Shown here: piece by piece, positions 1-5,776 of the stretch
Numbering within the stretch: position 1 is the stretch's first letter
Layout: every line of letters begins with the position of its first letter
Notes under the pieces: model-generated
Database searches by the model: none
What the model was told of the DNA's origin: nothing
The model's input: the letters and a program-made list of their open reading frames with translations, nothing else
Translations under genes and position numbers: made by a program
From: Lichenicola sp964247735
GTDB taxonomy: Bacteria; Pseudomonadota; Alphaproteobacteria; Acetobacterales; Acetobacteraceae
Direction: 5' to 3'
NCBI GenBank assembly: GCA_964247735.1
Contig: CAXTVS010000099.1
Coordinates: 1 to 8,531 of the forward strand
DNA: 8,531 nucleotides

Positions 1-2
1 CA

Positions 3-908
3 CGCCGCGCCTACCGGGCCGGGGTGCGGGCCTGGTGCGACTGGTGCGACCGGCACACCCTGCCCTGCCTGCCGGGGCGCGCTGCCGACGTGGTGGCCTT
101 CCTGGCGGCCGAGCGCGGGCGCGGGCTCAGCGTCAACACCATCGACCTGCGCCGGGCGGCGATCCGCTACCTGCACTACGTGGCCGGCCTGCCGGTGCCG
201 ACGGCGGAGGCGCAGGTGACCGAGACGCTCGCCGGCATTCATCGTGAGGCGGCAGACCATGGCCAGCTGCCGGTGCAGAAGCTCGCCGCCACCGCGTCCA
301 TCCTGCGCGAGATCCTGGCGCTGATCCCGGACGACCTGGCCGGGCTGCGCGACCGGGCGCTGATCCTGGTGGGCTTTGCCGGGGCGCTGCGGCGGTCGGA
401 GCTGGCGGCGATCCGGGTCGAGCACTGCGTGGCCCGTGAGCGCGGCATCAGCCTGACCCTGCCGCGCTCCAAGGGCGAGCGCGCCGGCAAGGCGGTCACC
501 GTGGCGCTGCCCTACGGCACCACCAGCCTGTGCCCGGTGCGGGCGCTGCGCCGCTGGCAGGACGCCGCCGGAATCAGCGAAGGAGCGTTGTTTCGCAGGC
601 TGTATCTGCCGCCGACCCGGCGCAAGGGTGGGGCCGGGGTGCGTCCGGGTCTCGTCGTGGGCGTCGAGGCGCTGGATCCGGGGTCGATCGCACGCATCCT
701 CAAGCTGCGCGCTGCCGTAGCGGGCTTCGATCCGGAACTGGTCTCGGGCCACAGCCTGAAGCGCGGCGCGCTGACCACCGGGATGGAGCGCGGTGTGCAC
801 CCGACCCGGCTCAAGCAGCTCGGGCGGCACCGAAGTTACGCCGTACTCGATACCTACCTCGAGCTGGGAGATCCGTTCGAAGGGCATCCGCTAAATGGGG
901 TGATCTGA
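3..908 (+). CDS. Tyrosine recombinase (site-specific integrase), N terminus outside the window
   Basis: The protein cuts and rejoins DNA through a catalytic tyrosine. The frame is open from the window edge, and the residues before the first GTG (position 24) already read like the N-terminal SAM-like core-binding domain, so the true start lies upstream. Numbering from that GTG, the catalytic set is complete: Arg123 in ALRRSEL, Lys150 in the RSKGER hairpin, His243 and Arg247 in GHSLKRG, His269 in GRHRS, and Tyr278 in DTYLEL. The protein ends about 16 residues after the tyrosine, which is normal. It is therefore probably active. It faces the remnant of a second recombinase (975-1448, minus) tail to tail, and a near-perfect palindrome lies 12 bases after its stop. 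The family assignment is firm. The substrate (an integrative element, a resolution site or a plasmid dimer) cannot be told from the sequence. Confidence 0.93.
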   Translation, partial: RRAYRAGVRAWCDWCDRHTLPCLPGRAADVVAFLAAERGRGLSVNTIDLRRAAIRYLHYVAGLPVPTAEAQVTETLAGIHREAADHGQLPVQKLAATASILREILALIPDDLAGLRDRALILVGFAGALRRSELAAIRVEHCVARERGISLTLPRSKGERAGKAVTVALPYGTTSLCPVRALRRWQDAAGISEGALFRRLYLPPTRRKGGAGVRPGLVVGVEALDPGSIARILKLRAAVAGFDPELVSGHSLKRGALTTGMERGVHPTRLKQLGRHRSYAVLDTYLELGDPFEGHPLNGVI

Positions 909-920
909 TCCGCGGCTCTA

Positions 921-938
921 GTTACGTGAATACGTAAC
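921..938. repeat. Palindrome just downstream of the recombinase gene
   Basis: GTTACGT and ACGTAAC form perfect 7-bp arms around a 4-base centre (GAAT). The site sits 12 bases after the recombinase stop codon. Two inverted arms around a short centre resemble a tyrosine recombinase core site, though the usual spacer is 6-8 bases. It could instead be a weak hairpin at the 3' end of the transcript. There is no T-run after it, so it is not a classical terminator. Confidence 0.5.
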
Positions 939-949
939 GCCGTATAGCG

Positions 950-970
950 CCCCCCCCCCCTTGTCCCCCC
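950..970. other. Poly-C tract (G-rich on the minus strand)
   Basis: Eleven consecutive C residues (950-960), then TTGT, then six C (965-970). The minus strand reads as two long G-runs separated by four bases and satisfies the usual four-run G-quadruplex pattern. It marks the place where the second recombinase remnant stops resembling its family. A homopolymer of this length is also prone to slippage and to base-calling error. Confidence 0.6.
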
Positions 971-974
971 ACAC

Positions 975-1448
975 ATAATTTGCGGATGGAGAGGGAGCTG
1001 CTTGACCTCATCCGAGCAGAGGGCGGCGGCCGGGTCGAACCTTCTCCTTCCGGCTGCGGCGGATGCCCGCGAGCGTGTCGCGGATGGCGGGACGGCGCGC
1101 GGTCCAGATGTAGCCGCGGCTGCGGTGCTCGTAGGCAATCGTGGCAACGCGGACATTCAGGGCGCTGCGTCCGAGCGTGACCGCCTGACTGTTGAGATAG
1201 GCAGCGATCACGACGGGGCGGATCGGCAACTGCCCCGTGTCGATGGCTTGCTCGAGGCACCAGGCAAAGTGCCGCCAGTCGCGCTCGTAGATCGCCTTGG
1301 TTGCGTCGGAGACGGCGTCAGCCGCGAACGCTGACGCGGTCCGTACCGCCTCACCGAGTGACCCCGCGAGAGTGGCTGCGAGCGCGACGTCGCTCCTGGA
1401 ACGCCGCGCCTGGCCACGGAGGTGGCCGCGCTTACCAGGCCAAGCCCG
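975..1448 (-). pseudogene. Remnant of a second tyrosine recombinase (N-terminal domain only, frameshifted)
   Basis: Reading leftward from an in-frame stop (complement of 1449-1451), the frame encodes a recognisable SAM-like core-binding domain, with YERDWRHFAWCL, VVIAAYLNSQA and RRPAIRDTLAGIRRSRKEKV in family order. It lines up with the N-terminal part of the intact recombinase at 3-908, including TLAGI-R. The main frame stops at 1008-1010, but a shifted frame continues as PAAALCSDEVKQL, the expected start of the catalytic domain, before similarity is lost at the poly-C tract. The catalytic residues are all missing and no convincing start codon precedes the domain (only an internal TTG near 1229). 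This is a dead gene fragment. The frameshift call depends on reading two frames together; the family call is strong for the first frame. Confidence 0.75.
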
Positions 1449-2025
1449 TCAAGCAACGAGGGGCGCGCTCAGTTGAACAGAGCACGCCGAGGGCACATTA
1501 GCGCGCCCTTTCTGTAGCGCGTTCTCCTCGGATCGCGAGCATCACACTCCGAACGCTGGCAAAGGCGCCGTCGGCAAGCGCCCCAGGGCGCATGACGCCA
1601 TACCAGTGCAACAGCTGGGGGCGCCCCGATCGGCGAGTTGGGCGGCATGGTCGGACGGGATCCCAGGAGCCATAGCGGTGGAACACCTGCCCGGCAGCCG
1701 GGCCACCATGCCTGCATCCTCGCTGCCGCCACTACTCCATAGCCCACCGGAGTCGAGAGGGTTCGGAACGCTCATGACCTTCGGTCACTCCCGCAGTTGC
1801 GGCAAATGGCCTAGCGATCACCGCAGCCCGGTCGTAACCGCCAAGCCCGCGAGGTACCGCTCAACCAGGCTCTTGGGCCGCGATCCACGCGCGTAGCATA
1901 TCGATCAACACGCAACGCGAACTCCGGAGAACAAGCGAACTGACCCCTGCCCGTCCCTGCGCAGCTCGAACAACCATCAGTCTGCCTCGACGCAGCGAAT
2001 GTCCTGGCCGCATCCTCCGCAGAGT
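1449..2025. other. Gene-free stretch with no recognisable content
   Basis: Open frames exist on both strands (for example about 1542-1775 minus and 1606-1896 plus). Their translations are rich in Arg, Pro, Ser and Cys, show no family motif, and overlap one another, as expected of chance frames in GC-rich DNA. No tRNA, array or long repeat was seen. It probably holds decayed accessory DNA between the recombinase remnant and the 3' end of the TIR-like gene. Confidence 0.5.
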
Positions 2026-2658
2026 TCAGCGCTGAACCTGAAGCCATTCAGAGACGAAGTTGCCGTAGTCCTGGAACGTCATCTCTTCCCGACGGAGTTT
2101 GATCGCCCTCAGCATCCGAGGAAGTTCCGCCTGGAACAACTCGTATCGGCGTATGATCTCGGCACCTCCCGGCAGCATTCTGGCCTGCGGAAGAGCAGAC
2201 AGCCATGCGCGGAACATCTTGATGGCCGACGCAGGCTGGCCGTCATGGCAGCGGATGTCCTGACCTGCAATGTCCGACAGGAAGGCCTGATATCGGTATG
2301 GCTCGCGGTCGAGCACGAGGCAGACCTTTCGGGCCTGAATGCCCCCGCCGAATCGCCGGGCCCCGAGGAAGAGACCGAGCTCGAACGGCATGTTAAAGCG
2401 CGGCAGACGTGACCCTCGGTCGATCTCGGTCCGTGAGATGTCGTGTACCGCCAAGCGGCTCTCCCGGATCAGCTGCAGGATCTTGTTGAGGCGCACGTCG
2501 CCGGCATCGTCAACCTCGAGCGCGCATCGCGGCTTCAGACCGCAGTCGAACGCCGCGTAGACCAGCGCGTGGAAGATCGGCCTATACGACTTGTCGAATG
2601 GACAGTTGATGAAGATGCTCCGCTCGTAGTCGAGTGGAGCCGCGGGAGGTCGTGGCAA
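2026..2658 (-). CDS. TIR/deoxyribosyltransferase-like protein of unknown function (TTG start)
   Basis: A 210-residue soluble protein. It belongs to a family I recognise by motif order but cannot name securely: SIFINCPFD (14-22) as a first beta strand and loop, PRCALEVDD (43-51), RLAVHDISRTE (68-78), RFNMPFELGLFLGARRFG (87-104), KVCLVLDREPYRY (111-123), and SDIAGQDIR (128-136). Alternating strands and helices with a Glu (Glu93) in a M-x-x-ELG helix resemble the flavodoxin-like TIR and nucleoside deoxyribosyltransferase folds, in which such a Glu acts on an N-glycosidic bond. NAD or nucleotide cleavage is therefore an inference only. No membrane segment is seen. A stop lies two codons before TTG 2658, and TTG is the only start that keeps the first strand. 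GAGG lies four bases before it, overlapping the stop codon of the upstream small gene, which suggests translational coupling. Confidence 0.8.
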   Translation of the reverse strand: MPRPPAAPLDYERSIFINCPFDKSYRPIFHALVYAAFDCGLKPRCALEVDDAGDVRLNKILQLIRESRLAVHDISRTEIDRGSRLPRFNMPFELGLFLGARRFGGGIQARKVCLVLDREPYRYQAFLSDIAGQDIRCHDGQPASAIKMFRAWLSALPQARMLPGGAEIIRRYELFQAELPRMLRAIKLRREEMTFQDYGNFVSEWLQVQR

Positions 2659-2664
2659 AACGCC

Positions 2665-2835
2665 TCAGCTGCGAGCAGCGACGACAGCTCGAACTGCCTT
2701 ACGGATCTCGGCACGCGATGCGTGGGTGGGGGCATAAGGTGCACGTGGCACCTCGACCAGGATCCTGGTCAGTGCGCGCCCAGCCGCGGGCTTGACCGGA
2801 GTTGCCTTGGCATTAAGCGGAGCTGTCCTTTTCAT
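2665..2835 (-). CDS. Small basic protein encoded just upstream of the TIR-like gene
   Basis: A predicted 56-residue protein starting MKRTAPLNAK, with a Lys/Pro/Ala-rich N terminus and the more structured-looking segment ALTRILVEVPRAP (21-33), then an amphipathic, basic helix-like tail SRAEIRKAVRAVVAARS (40-56). Its TGA ends six bases before the TTG of the TIR-like gene and supplies part of that gene's ribosome binding site, so the two are probably one operon. Its own ribosome binding site is weak (GGG three bases before ATG). An in-frame ATG at 2853 would add six residues. I do not recognise the family. Possible roles are an antitoxin, regulator or accessory partner of the TIR-like protein, inferred only from position. 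A chance frame cannot be excluded. Confidence 0.5.
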   Translation of the reverse strand: MKRTAPLNAKATPVKPAAGRALTRILVEVPRAPYAPTHASRAEIRKAVRAVVAARS

Positions 2836-3138
2836 CGACCCAATATGGCGCATGGTGGGGCGCACCTTCAAGCACGAGCGACGACCACGGCGACACCGGA
2901 CGTTGCGGAGCGTCTGCCGACCGCTCGGCCGGCGCGCCACAAAGTCCCGATCTCTAATCCGGACCCGGCTCGAGGGTCCCCAGCAGACCCCCTCCCCTGC
3001 AGGCATGTAACCGTGCATGCCGCCCGCCCCTCGGCGCCTATGACCCCCCAGTCGCTTGGCCGGAACGACTGAATGGCCGCGCCTGTCCTGGCAGCTACCA
3101 AGGGCATCCGCCAAATACTTCGAGCTGAGAGATCGCCG
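2836..3138. promoter_or_regulatory. Region upstream of the small-protein/TIR-like pair
   Basis: About 300 bases that should contain the leftward promoter of the two-gene unit. I see no clear -35/-10 pair and no strong repeat. Long open frames in both directions here are Arg-rich and look like chance frames. Confidence 0.3.
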
Positions 3139-3850
3139 ATACCGGCTCAACGATTAGGCTTCGGTGCGAAGCGAAGAGATAATGTCTGCTCGCTATCAAA
3201 GACGCCGGACATTCTCGGTTCTTTATTAGGCGAAAGAAATCACCGGCTAAGTCCTTCGGCCATCACGCAGGTCGTAGCCTCGATATTCGGTCATAACGCT
3301 TACCCGGTAATCTCGACTACCAACGTGTATCACGCTCCTCTAATAGGCGAGCTAAGTAGCAGACTGTTTGCCCAATATCTCGGCCAATCATGTCGATTAC
3401 TGGCTAATTACAATCTCCAAAAAAGCGTTTTAGTCGTCATGATTGCTACGTTTCGTCACTCGAACTCGAACGTTCCCCCTCTCGTTCTTCAAAAGGTTTC
3501 AGCAGTTACCGGATAATATCACCCACCAGATTTCGGACGCGTCGAGTAGGTAGTTCGAATCAGCCCGACGTGACCTTGCTCACTACACAAATTCGGCTTT
3601 CAAATCTCCAAGGCTGAGTCTTATTCCGGTAATCGTGCTTATCCGGTCTCGTCAATGTGATCTCCCCTCCCCCCTCTCGAAGATTACGAGCCTCGCGCCC
3701 GCGTGGTTGACATAGATCTCCCGAGCACCGAGGCGACTGATTGAGGGGAGGGGAGGGGAACAGGAGGGTCAAACCCGGTAAGTCGCTATACCCGGTTAAC
3801 GTACCAATCGGGTCGCGCCATTTCGGTTAATTGCATTATCCGGTAAGCAA
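3139..3850. repeat. Candidate plasmid centromere (parS-like): array of TTAYCCGGTAA palindromes
   Basis: This gene-free stretch is visibly richer in A/T than its neighbours and carries repeated 11-bp near-palindromes. Clear copies are TTACCCGGTAA (3300-3310), TTACTGGCTAA (3397-3407), TTACCGGATAA (3506-3516), TATTCCGGTAA (3622-3632), TTATCCGGTCT (3639-3649), AAACCCGGTAA (3771-3781), ATACCCGGTTA (3788-3798) and TTATCCGGTAA (3836-3846). Weaker ones lie near 3141, 3240 and 3820. Several are spaced 16-17 bp centre to centre (3622/3639, 3771/3788, 3820/3836), so neighbouring sites are regularly phased. The same motif occurs before parA (4450-4460) and after parB (5444-5471). Ribbon-helix-helix partition proteins bind short palindromes in such arrays, so this is the likely centromere. 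The repeats are seen directly; their role is inferred. Confidence 0.7.
3662..3768. repeat. CT/GA-rich inverted repeat with G-quadruplex-like run
   Basis: CTCCCCTCCCC (3662-3672) is the exact reverse complement of GGGGAGGGGAG (3745-3755), with 72 bases between the arms. The right arm continues as G-runs at 3745-3748, 3750-3753, 3755-3758 and 3766-3768 with loops of 1, 1 and 7 bases, which fits the standard G-quadruplex pattern. It sits in the middle of the palindrome array, between the 3622/3639 and 3771/3788 pairs. It could form a long hairpin or a structured barrier. Confidence 0.6.
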
Positions 3851-4384
3851 GCGACTACACTTCGCTGCTCAAATCGGCGTTGCGGCCAAACATCCGGAAC
3901 GAGGCCGTCGTCGACTGTCGCGTCTAATCGCCACAATGCGGCCCGAACTTGTGCGGAGCCGGCTTCCCAGAGGCGGCTTGGTGGCCAAAGCCGGACGATC
4001 GGCGCCGTTTCGACGATCGATAGATGTCGCGAAGGGGCAGATGTCATCGCTCGACGCAGAAAGGCGGTGGCCAGCCCATGACGTCCTCCCGGGCGTCGGA
4101 ACACTTCGAACCGGCCTACAAGCCGCGCCGAGAACCGCGGTGCTAACGGTCACGCGCCAGCAGTCCAGCACGCTACCCTGACGACGCGCAGGTCACGGAT
4201 TCCGCAAGGGGGTAGAGCGTGCGACCCTGGCCAAACCGAGCCTCGACCATGCATCTGCATACCAAGACAACGGCGACCCCCGCGCAGTCGCGTCGTGTCG
4301 CCGCGCGACTTGCCACAACTCCCGTCCATCAGCGCCTCCGCGGAGAAGGGCGCGACAATAGCTGTTCGCGGGCCTTCCTACCTG
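3851..4384. other. Gene-free stretch between the palindrome array and the par promoter
   Basis: Frames on both strands (for example 3831-4181 plus and 3869-4171 minus) fully overlap and their translations carry no motif I can recognise. GC content returns to the high background. A long forward frame beginning at 4219 is only the parB reading frame extended backward through parA, and is not a separate gene. No RNA gene was seen. Confidence 0.45.
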
Positions 4385-4460
4385 AGGTTGTCGACGTTCA
4401 CCCAGGTATTTACGACAACCTGATATTCGCGCAGACTAGGTTTGTAATCATACCCGGTAT
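4385..4460 (+). promoter_or_regulatory. Upstream control region of parAB with two operator-like sites
   Basis: AGGTTGTCG (4385-4393) and CGACAACCT (4413-4421) form a perfect 9-bp inverted repeat with a 19-base spacer. ATACCCGGTAT (4450-4460) is a clean copy of the palindrome found in the array at 3139-3850 and ends only five bases before the first parA ATG. Partition operons are commonly autorepressed, so the second site is a natural operator for the small partition protein. The first may bind another regulator. No promoter boxes could be fixed with confidence. Confidence 0.55.
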
Positions 4461-4465
4461 GTCAG

Positions 4466-5155
4466 ATGACCGGAGTGGCGCAGGAGATCGAGTTGCCTGT
4501 TGTGACCATCGCGTCGCCCAAAGGGGGAGCCGGGAAGTCCACGTCGACGATCCTCTTGGCAACCGAGCTTGCAAATGCCGGCGCGGAGGTCGCGATCCTA
4601 GACTGCGATCCGAACAAGGCGATCAGCATCTGGGCGAACCGCTCGGAGCTCCCGGCACGAATCGCGATCCGGTCGGAGGTCACCGAGTCAGAGATCGTGC
4701 GTATCATCAAACAGCAGGATGCGGATGGCCGCGTCGTGATCGTCGACCTCGAGGGCGTCGCCTCGCGGCTCGTTTCGCGCGCCATCTCGCAGGCCGACCT
4801 CGTGCTCATCCCGATGCGGGCGACTACACTGGACGCCACCATTGGCGTCCGCGCGCTCAGCCTTGTCGCGGAAGAGGAGGAGGCGCTTGGACGCTCCATC
4901 CGCCATGCGGTTGTCTTCACCATGACCCGGGCGATCAAGTCCAAGCAGCACACCTCGATCGAGTCGTCGCTGCGCAACCAGGGCGTAGACGTGATCCTGC
5001 CGCCGCTTATGGAACGCTCCGCTTTTTCCGCGTTGTTCGAATTTGGAGGAGACCTCAGATCCATGCCTCCGCAGGGAAAGATGGCGCCAGCGCTCGAGAA
5101 CGCAGGCGCATTCGCACAAGCCGTTTACGCCCGCCTCGTCGAGCAATCGCTGTGA
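4466..5155 (+). CDS. parA: ParA-family partition ATPase (deviant Walker A, VirC1-like)
   Basis: A cytoplasmic ATPase of the ParA/MinD/VirC1 group that binds nucleoid DNA with ATP and moves plasmid copies apart. Visible motifs are the deviant Walker A KGGAGKST (19-26), with both the signature and the phosphate-binding lysine, the A' motif LDCDPNKA (45-52), and Walker B VVIVDLEG (90-97). At 229 residues, with no N-terminal helix-turn-helix, it is the short ParA type, which usually pairs with a small ribbon-helix-helix partner and not a classical ParB. ATG 4466 has no clear ribosome binding site. TTG 4493 has AGGAG at 4482-4486 and would give a protein starting LPVVTIASPKGG (Met first), a typical start for this family, so TTG may be the true start. 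Its stop overlaps the GTG of the next gene, indicating one operon. Confidence 0.93.
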   Translation: MTGVAQEIELPVVTIASPKGGAGKSTSTILLATELANAGAEVAILDCDPNKAISIWANRSELPARIAIRSEVTESEIVRIIKQQDADGRVVIVDLEGVASRLVSRAISQADLVLIPMRATTLDATIGVRALSLVAEEEEALGRSIRHAVVFTMTRAIKSKQHTSIESSLRNQGVDVILPPLMERSAFSALFEFGGDLRSMPPQGKMAPALENAGAFAQAVYARLVEQSL

Positions 5156-5442
5156 CCGACAAGCCCGCGTTCCAGATCGACCTCCGGCAGCTTCGAACCA
5201 AGGCGAAGGACGGATCAGCCACAGCGATCGGTCGGTCGGATGCCGCGGCCGAGCAGCACGGGTTTGTGGCCCGCGAGCCCGGCCGCAGGCGCGGGCGCCT
5301 TCCAAGCCCTCGGACCGGCCAGATCCACGCCAAGGTCATGCCCGAGGTAGCGGACGATATTGCGAGCGAGGCGCAGAGGAGAGGGGTCACGCAGGGCGTC
5401 CTCATCGAGGAGGCCTGGGCCCTCTACAGAACAAAAGCATGA
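5152..5442 (+). CDS. Small partition-like DNA-binding protein (predicted ribbon-helix-helix)
   Basis: A 96-residue basic protein whose GTG start overlaps the parA stop (GTGA), so the two are translationally coupled. The N-terminal half (about 1-55) is polar and basic, with a GRRRGRLPSPRTG linker, and looks unstructured. The C-terminal part GQIHAKVMPEVADDIA followed by EAQRRGVTQGVLIEEAWALY (about 56-92) fits a strand, a helix, a turn and a second helix, the ribbon-helix-helix layout. This matches the small centromere-binding partners of short ParA proteins, where the flexible tail stimulates the ATPase. It has none of the classical ParB motifs. Copies of the palindrome TTAYCCGGTAA lie before parA and two bases after this gene, making it the likely binder of the array. 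The fold and DNA target are inferred; the position and size are direct. Confidence 0.8.
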   Translation: MTDKPAFQIDLRQLRTKAKDGSATAIGRSDAAAEQHGFVAREPGRRRGRLPSPRTGQIHAKVMPEVADDIASEAQRRGVTQGVLIEEAWALYRTKA

Positions 5443-5443
5443 C

Positions 5444-5471
5444 TTACCTGGTAAAATTAAATATCCGGTAT
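5444..5471. promoter_or_regulatory. Paired copies of the partition palindrome after parB
   Basis: TTACCTGGTAA (5444-5454, a perfect palindrome around its central base) and ATATCCGGTAT (5461-5471) lie 17 bp apart centre to centre, the same spacing as pairs in the array at 3622/3639 and 3771/3788. They begin two bases after the parB-like stop. They could extend the centromere to the origin side of the operon or control transcription toward repA. Confidence 0.65.
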
Positions 5472-5494
5472 GAACTAGAAGCGCCTGCGGATGT

Positions 5495-5728
5495 CGGACT
5501 CTACTTCCGCCTGGCAGCCGACTCGGCGTGAAATCCATCGCATCTTATCCACCGCCTCATGATCTTACCCACGGGTTGTCCACAGCCAGCGCGACGATTC
5601 CTCGGACTCTGGTGGTGCGAATGTCGGACCCGGCTTCCGCGACTCGCGGTTAACAACCGGACTCTGCTTCCACAAACTAATAACTAGAAACAAAACTCTT
5701 CCAAATAGCTCGTGGAAGGAAAGTCCGA
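5495..5728. repeat. Origin region: upstream iteron cluster
   Basis: 16-bp iterons resembling CGGACTCTACTTCCGC occur at 5495-5510 (exact), 5603-5618 (left half only), 5625-5640 (degenerate) and 5658-5673 (CGGACTCTGCTTCCAC). One opposite-strand copy lies at 5713-5728 (TGGAAGGAAAGTCCGA). Starts at 5603, 5625 and 5658 are 22 and 33 bases apart, two and three helical turns, so a bound initiator would sit on one face. The repA gene begins about 50 bases after the last copy, which may therefore also be its operator. An A-rich stretch (5674-5708) between the last two copies is a candidate for strand opening. Confidence 0.8.
5545..5584. promoter_or_regulatory. Three DnaA-box-like sites in the origin
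   Basis: TTATCCACC (5545-5553), TTACCCACG (5565-5573) and TTGTCCACA (5576-5584) all point the same way. The DnaA box consensus is TTWTNCACA: the third differs at one base and the first at the last base; the second is weaker. They lie between iterons, as in iteron plasmids whose initiator recruits host DnaA. Confidence 0.7.
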
Positions 5729-5776
5729 ATTGACGCTCCAGTCCGTCGAATGCAGCTTCATCAACAGAGAGGGCTC

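Noticed and set aside
1469..1896. Overlapping frames on both strands in 1449-2025
   Set aside because: They overlap one another and carry no recognisable motif. No transposase or other family could be supported.
3073..3516. Forward open frame of 147 codons
   Set aside because: It covers the palindrome array, has no ribosome binding site or recognisable motif, and its composition shifts along its length. It is better explained as a chance frame in a less GC-rich, non-coding region.
3300..3850. CRISPR array
   Set aside because: The repeats are only 11 bp, degenerate and irregularly spaced, with no uniform spacers and no cas gene nearby.
4219..5151. Long forward open frame joined to the parB-like gene
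   Set aside because: It is the shadow of parA in another frame, rich in Arg, Gly and His. Only the part from GTG 5152 looks like a real protein and overlaps the parA stop in the usual way.
4462..5305. Minus-strand frames of about 200 codons opposite parA
   Set aside because: They are antisense to a well-supported ATPase gene and show no motifs of their own.
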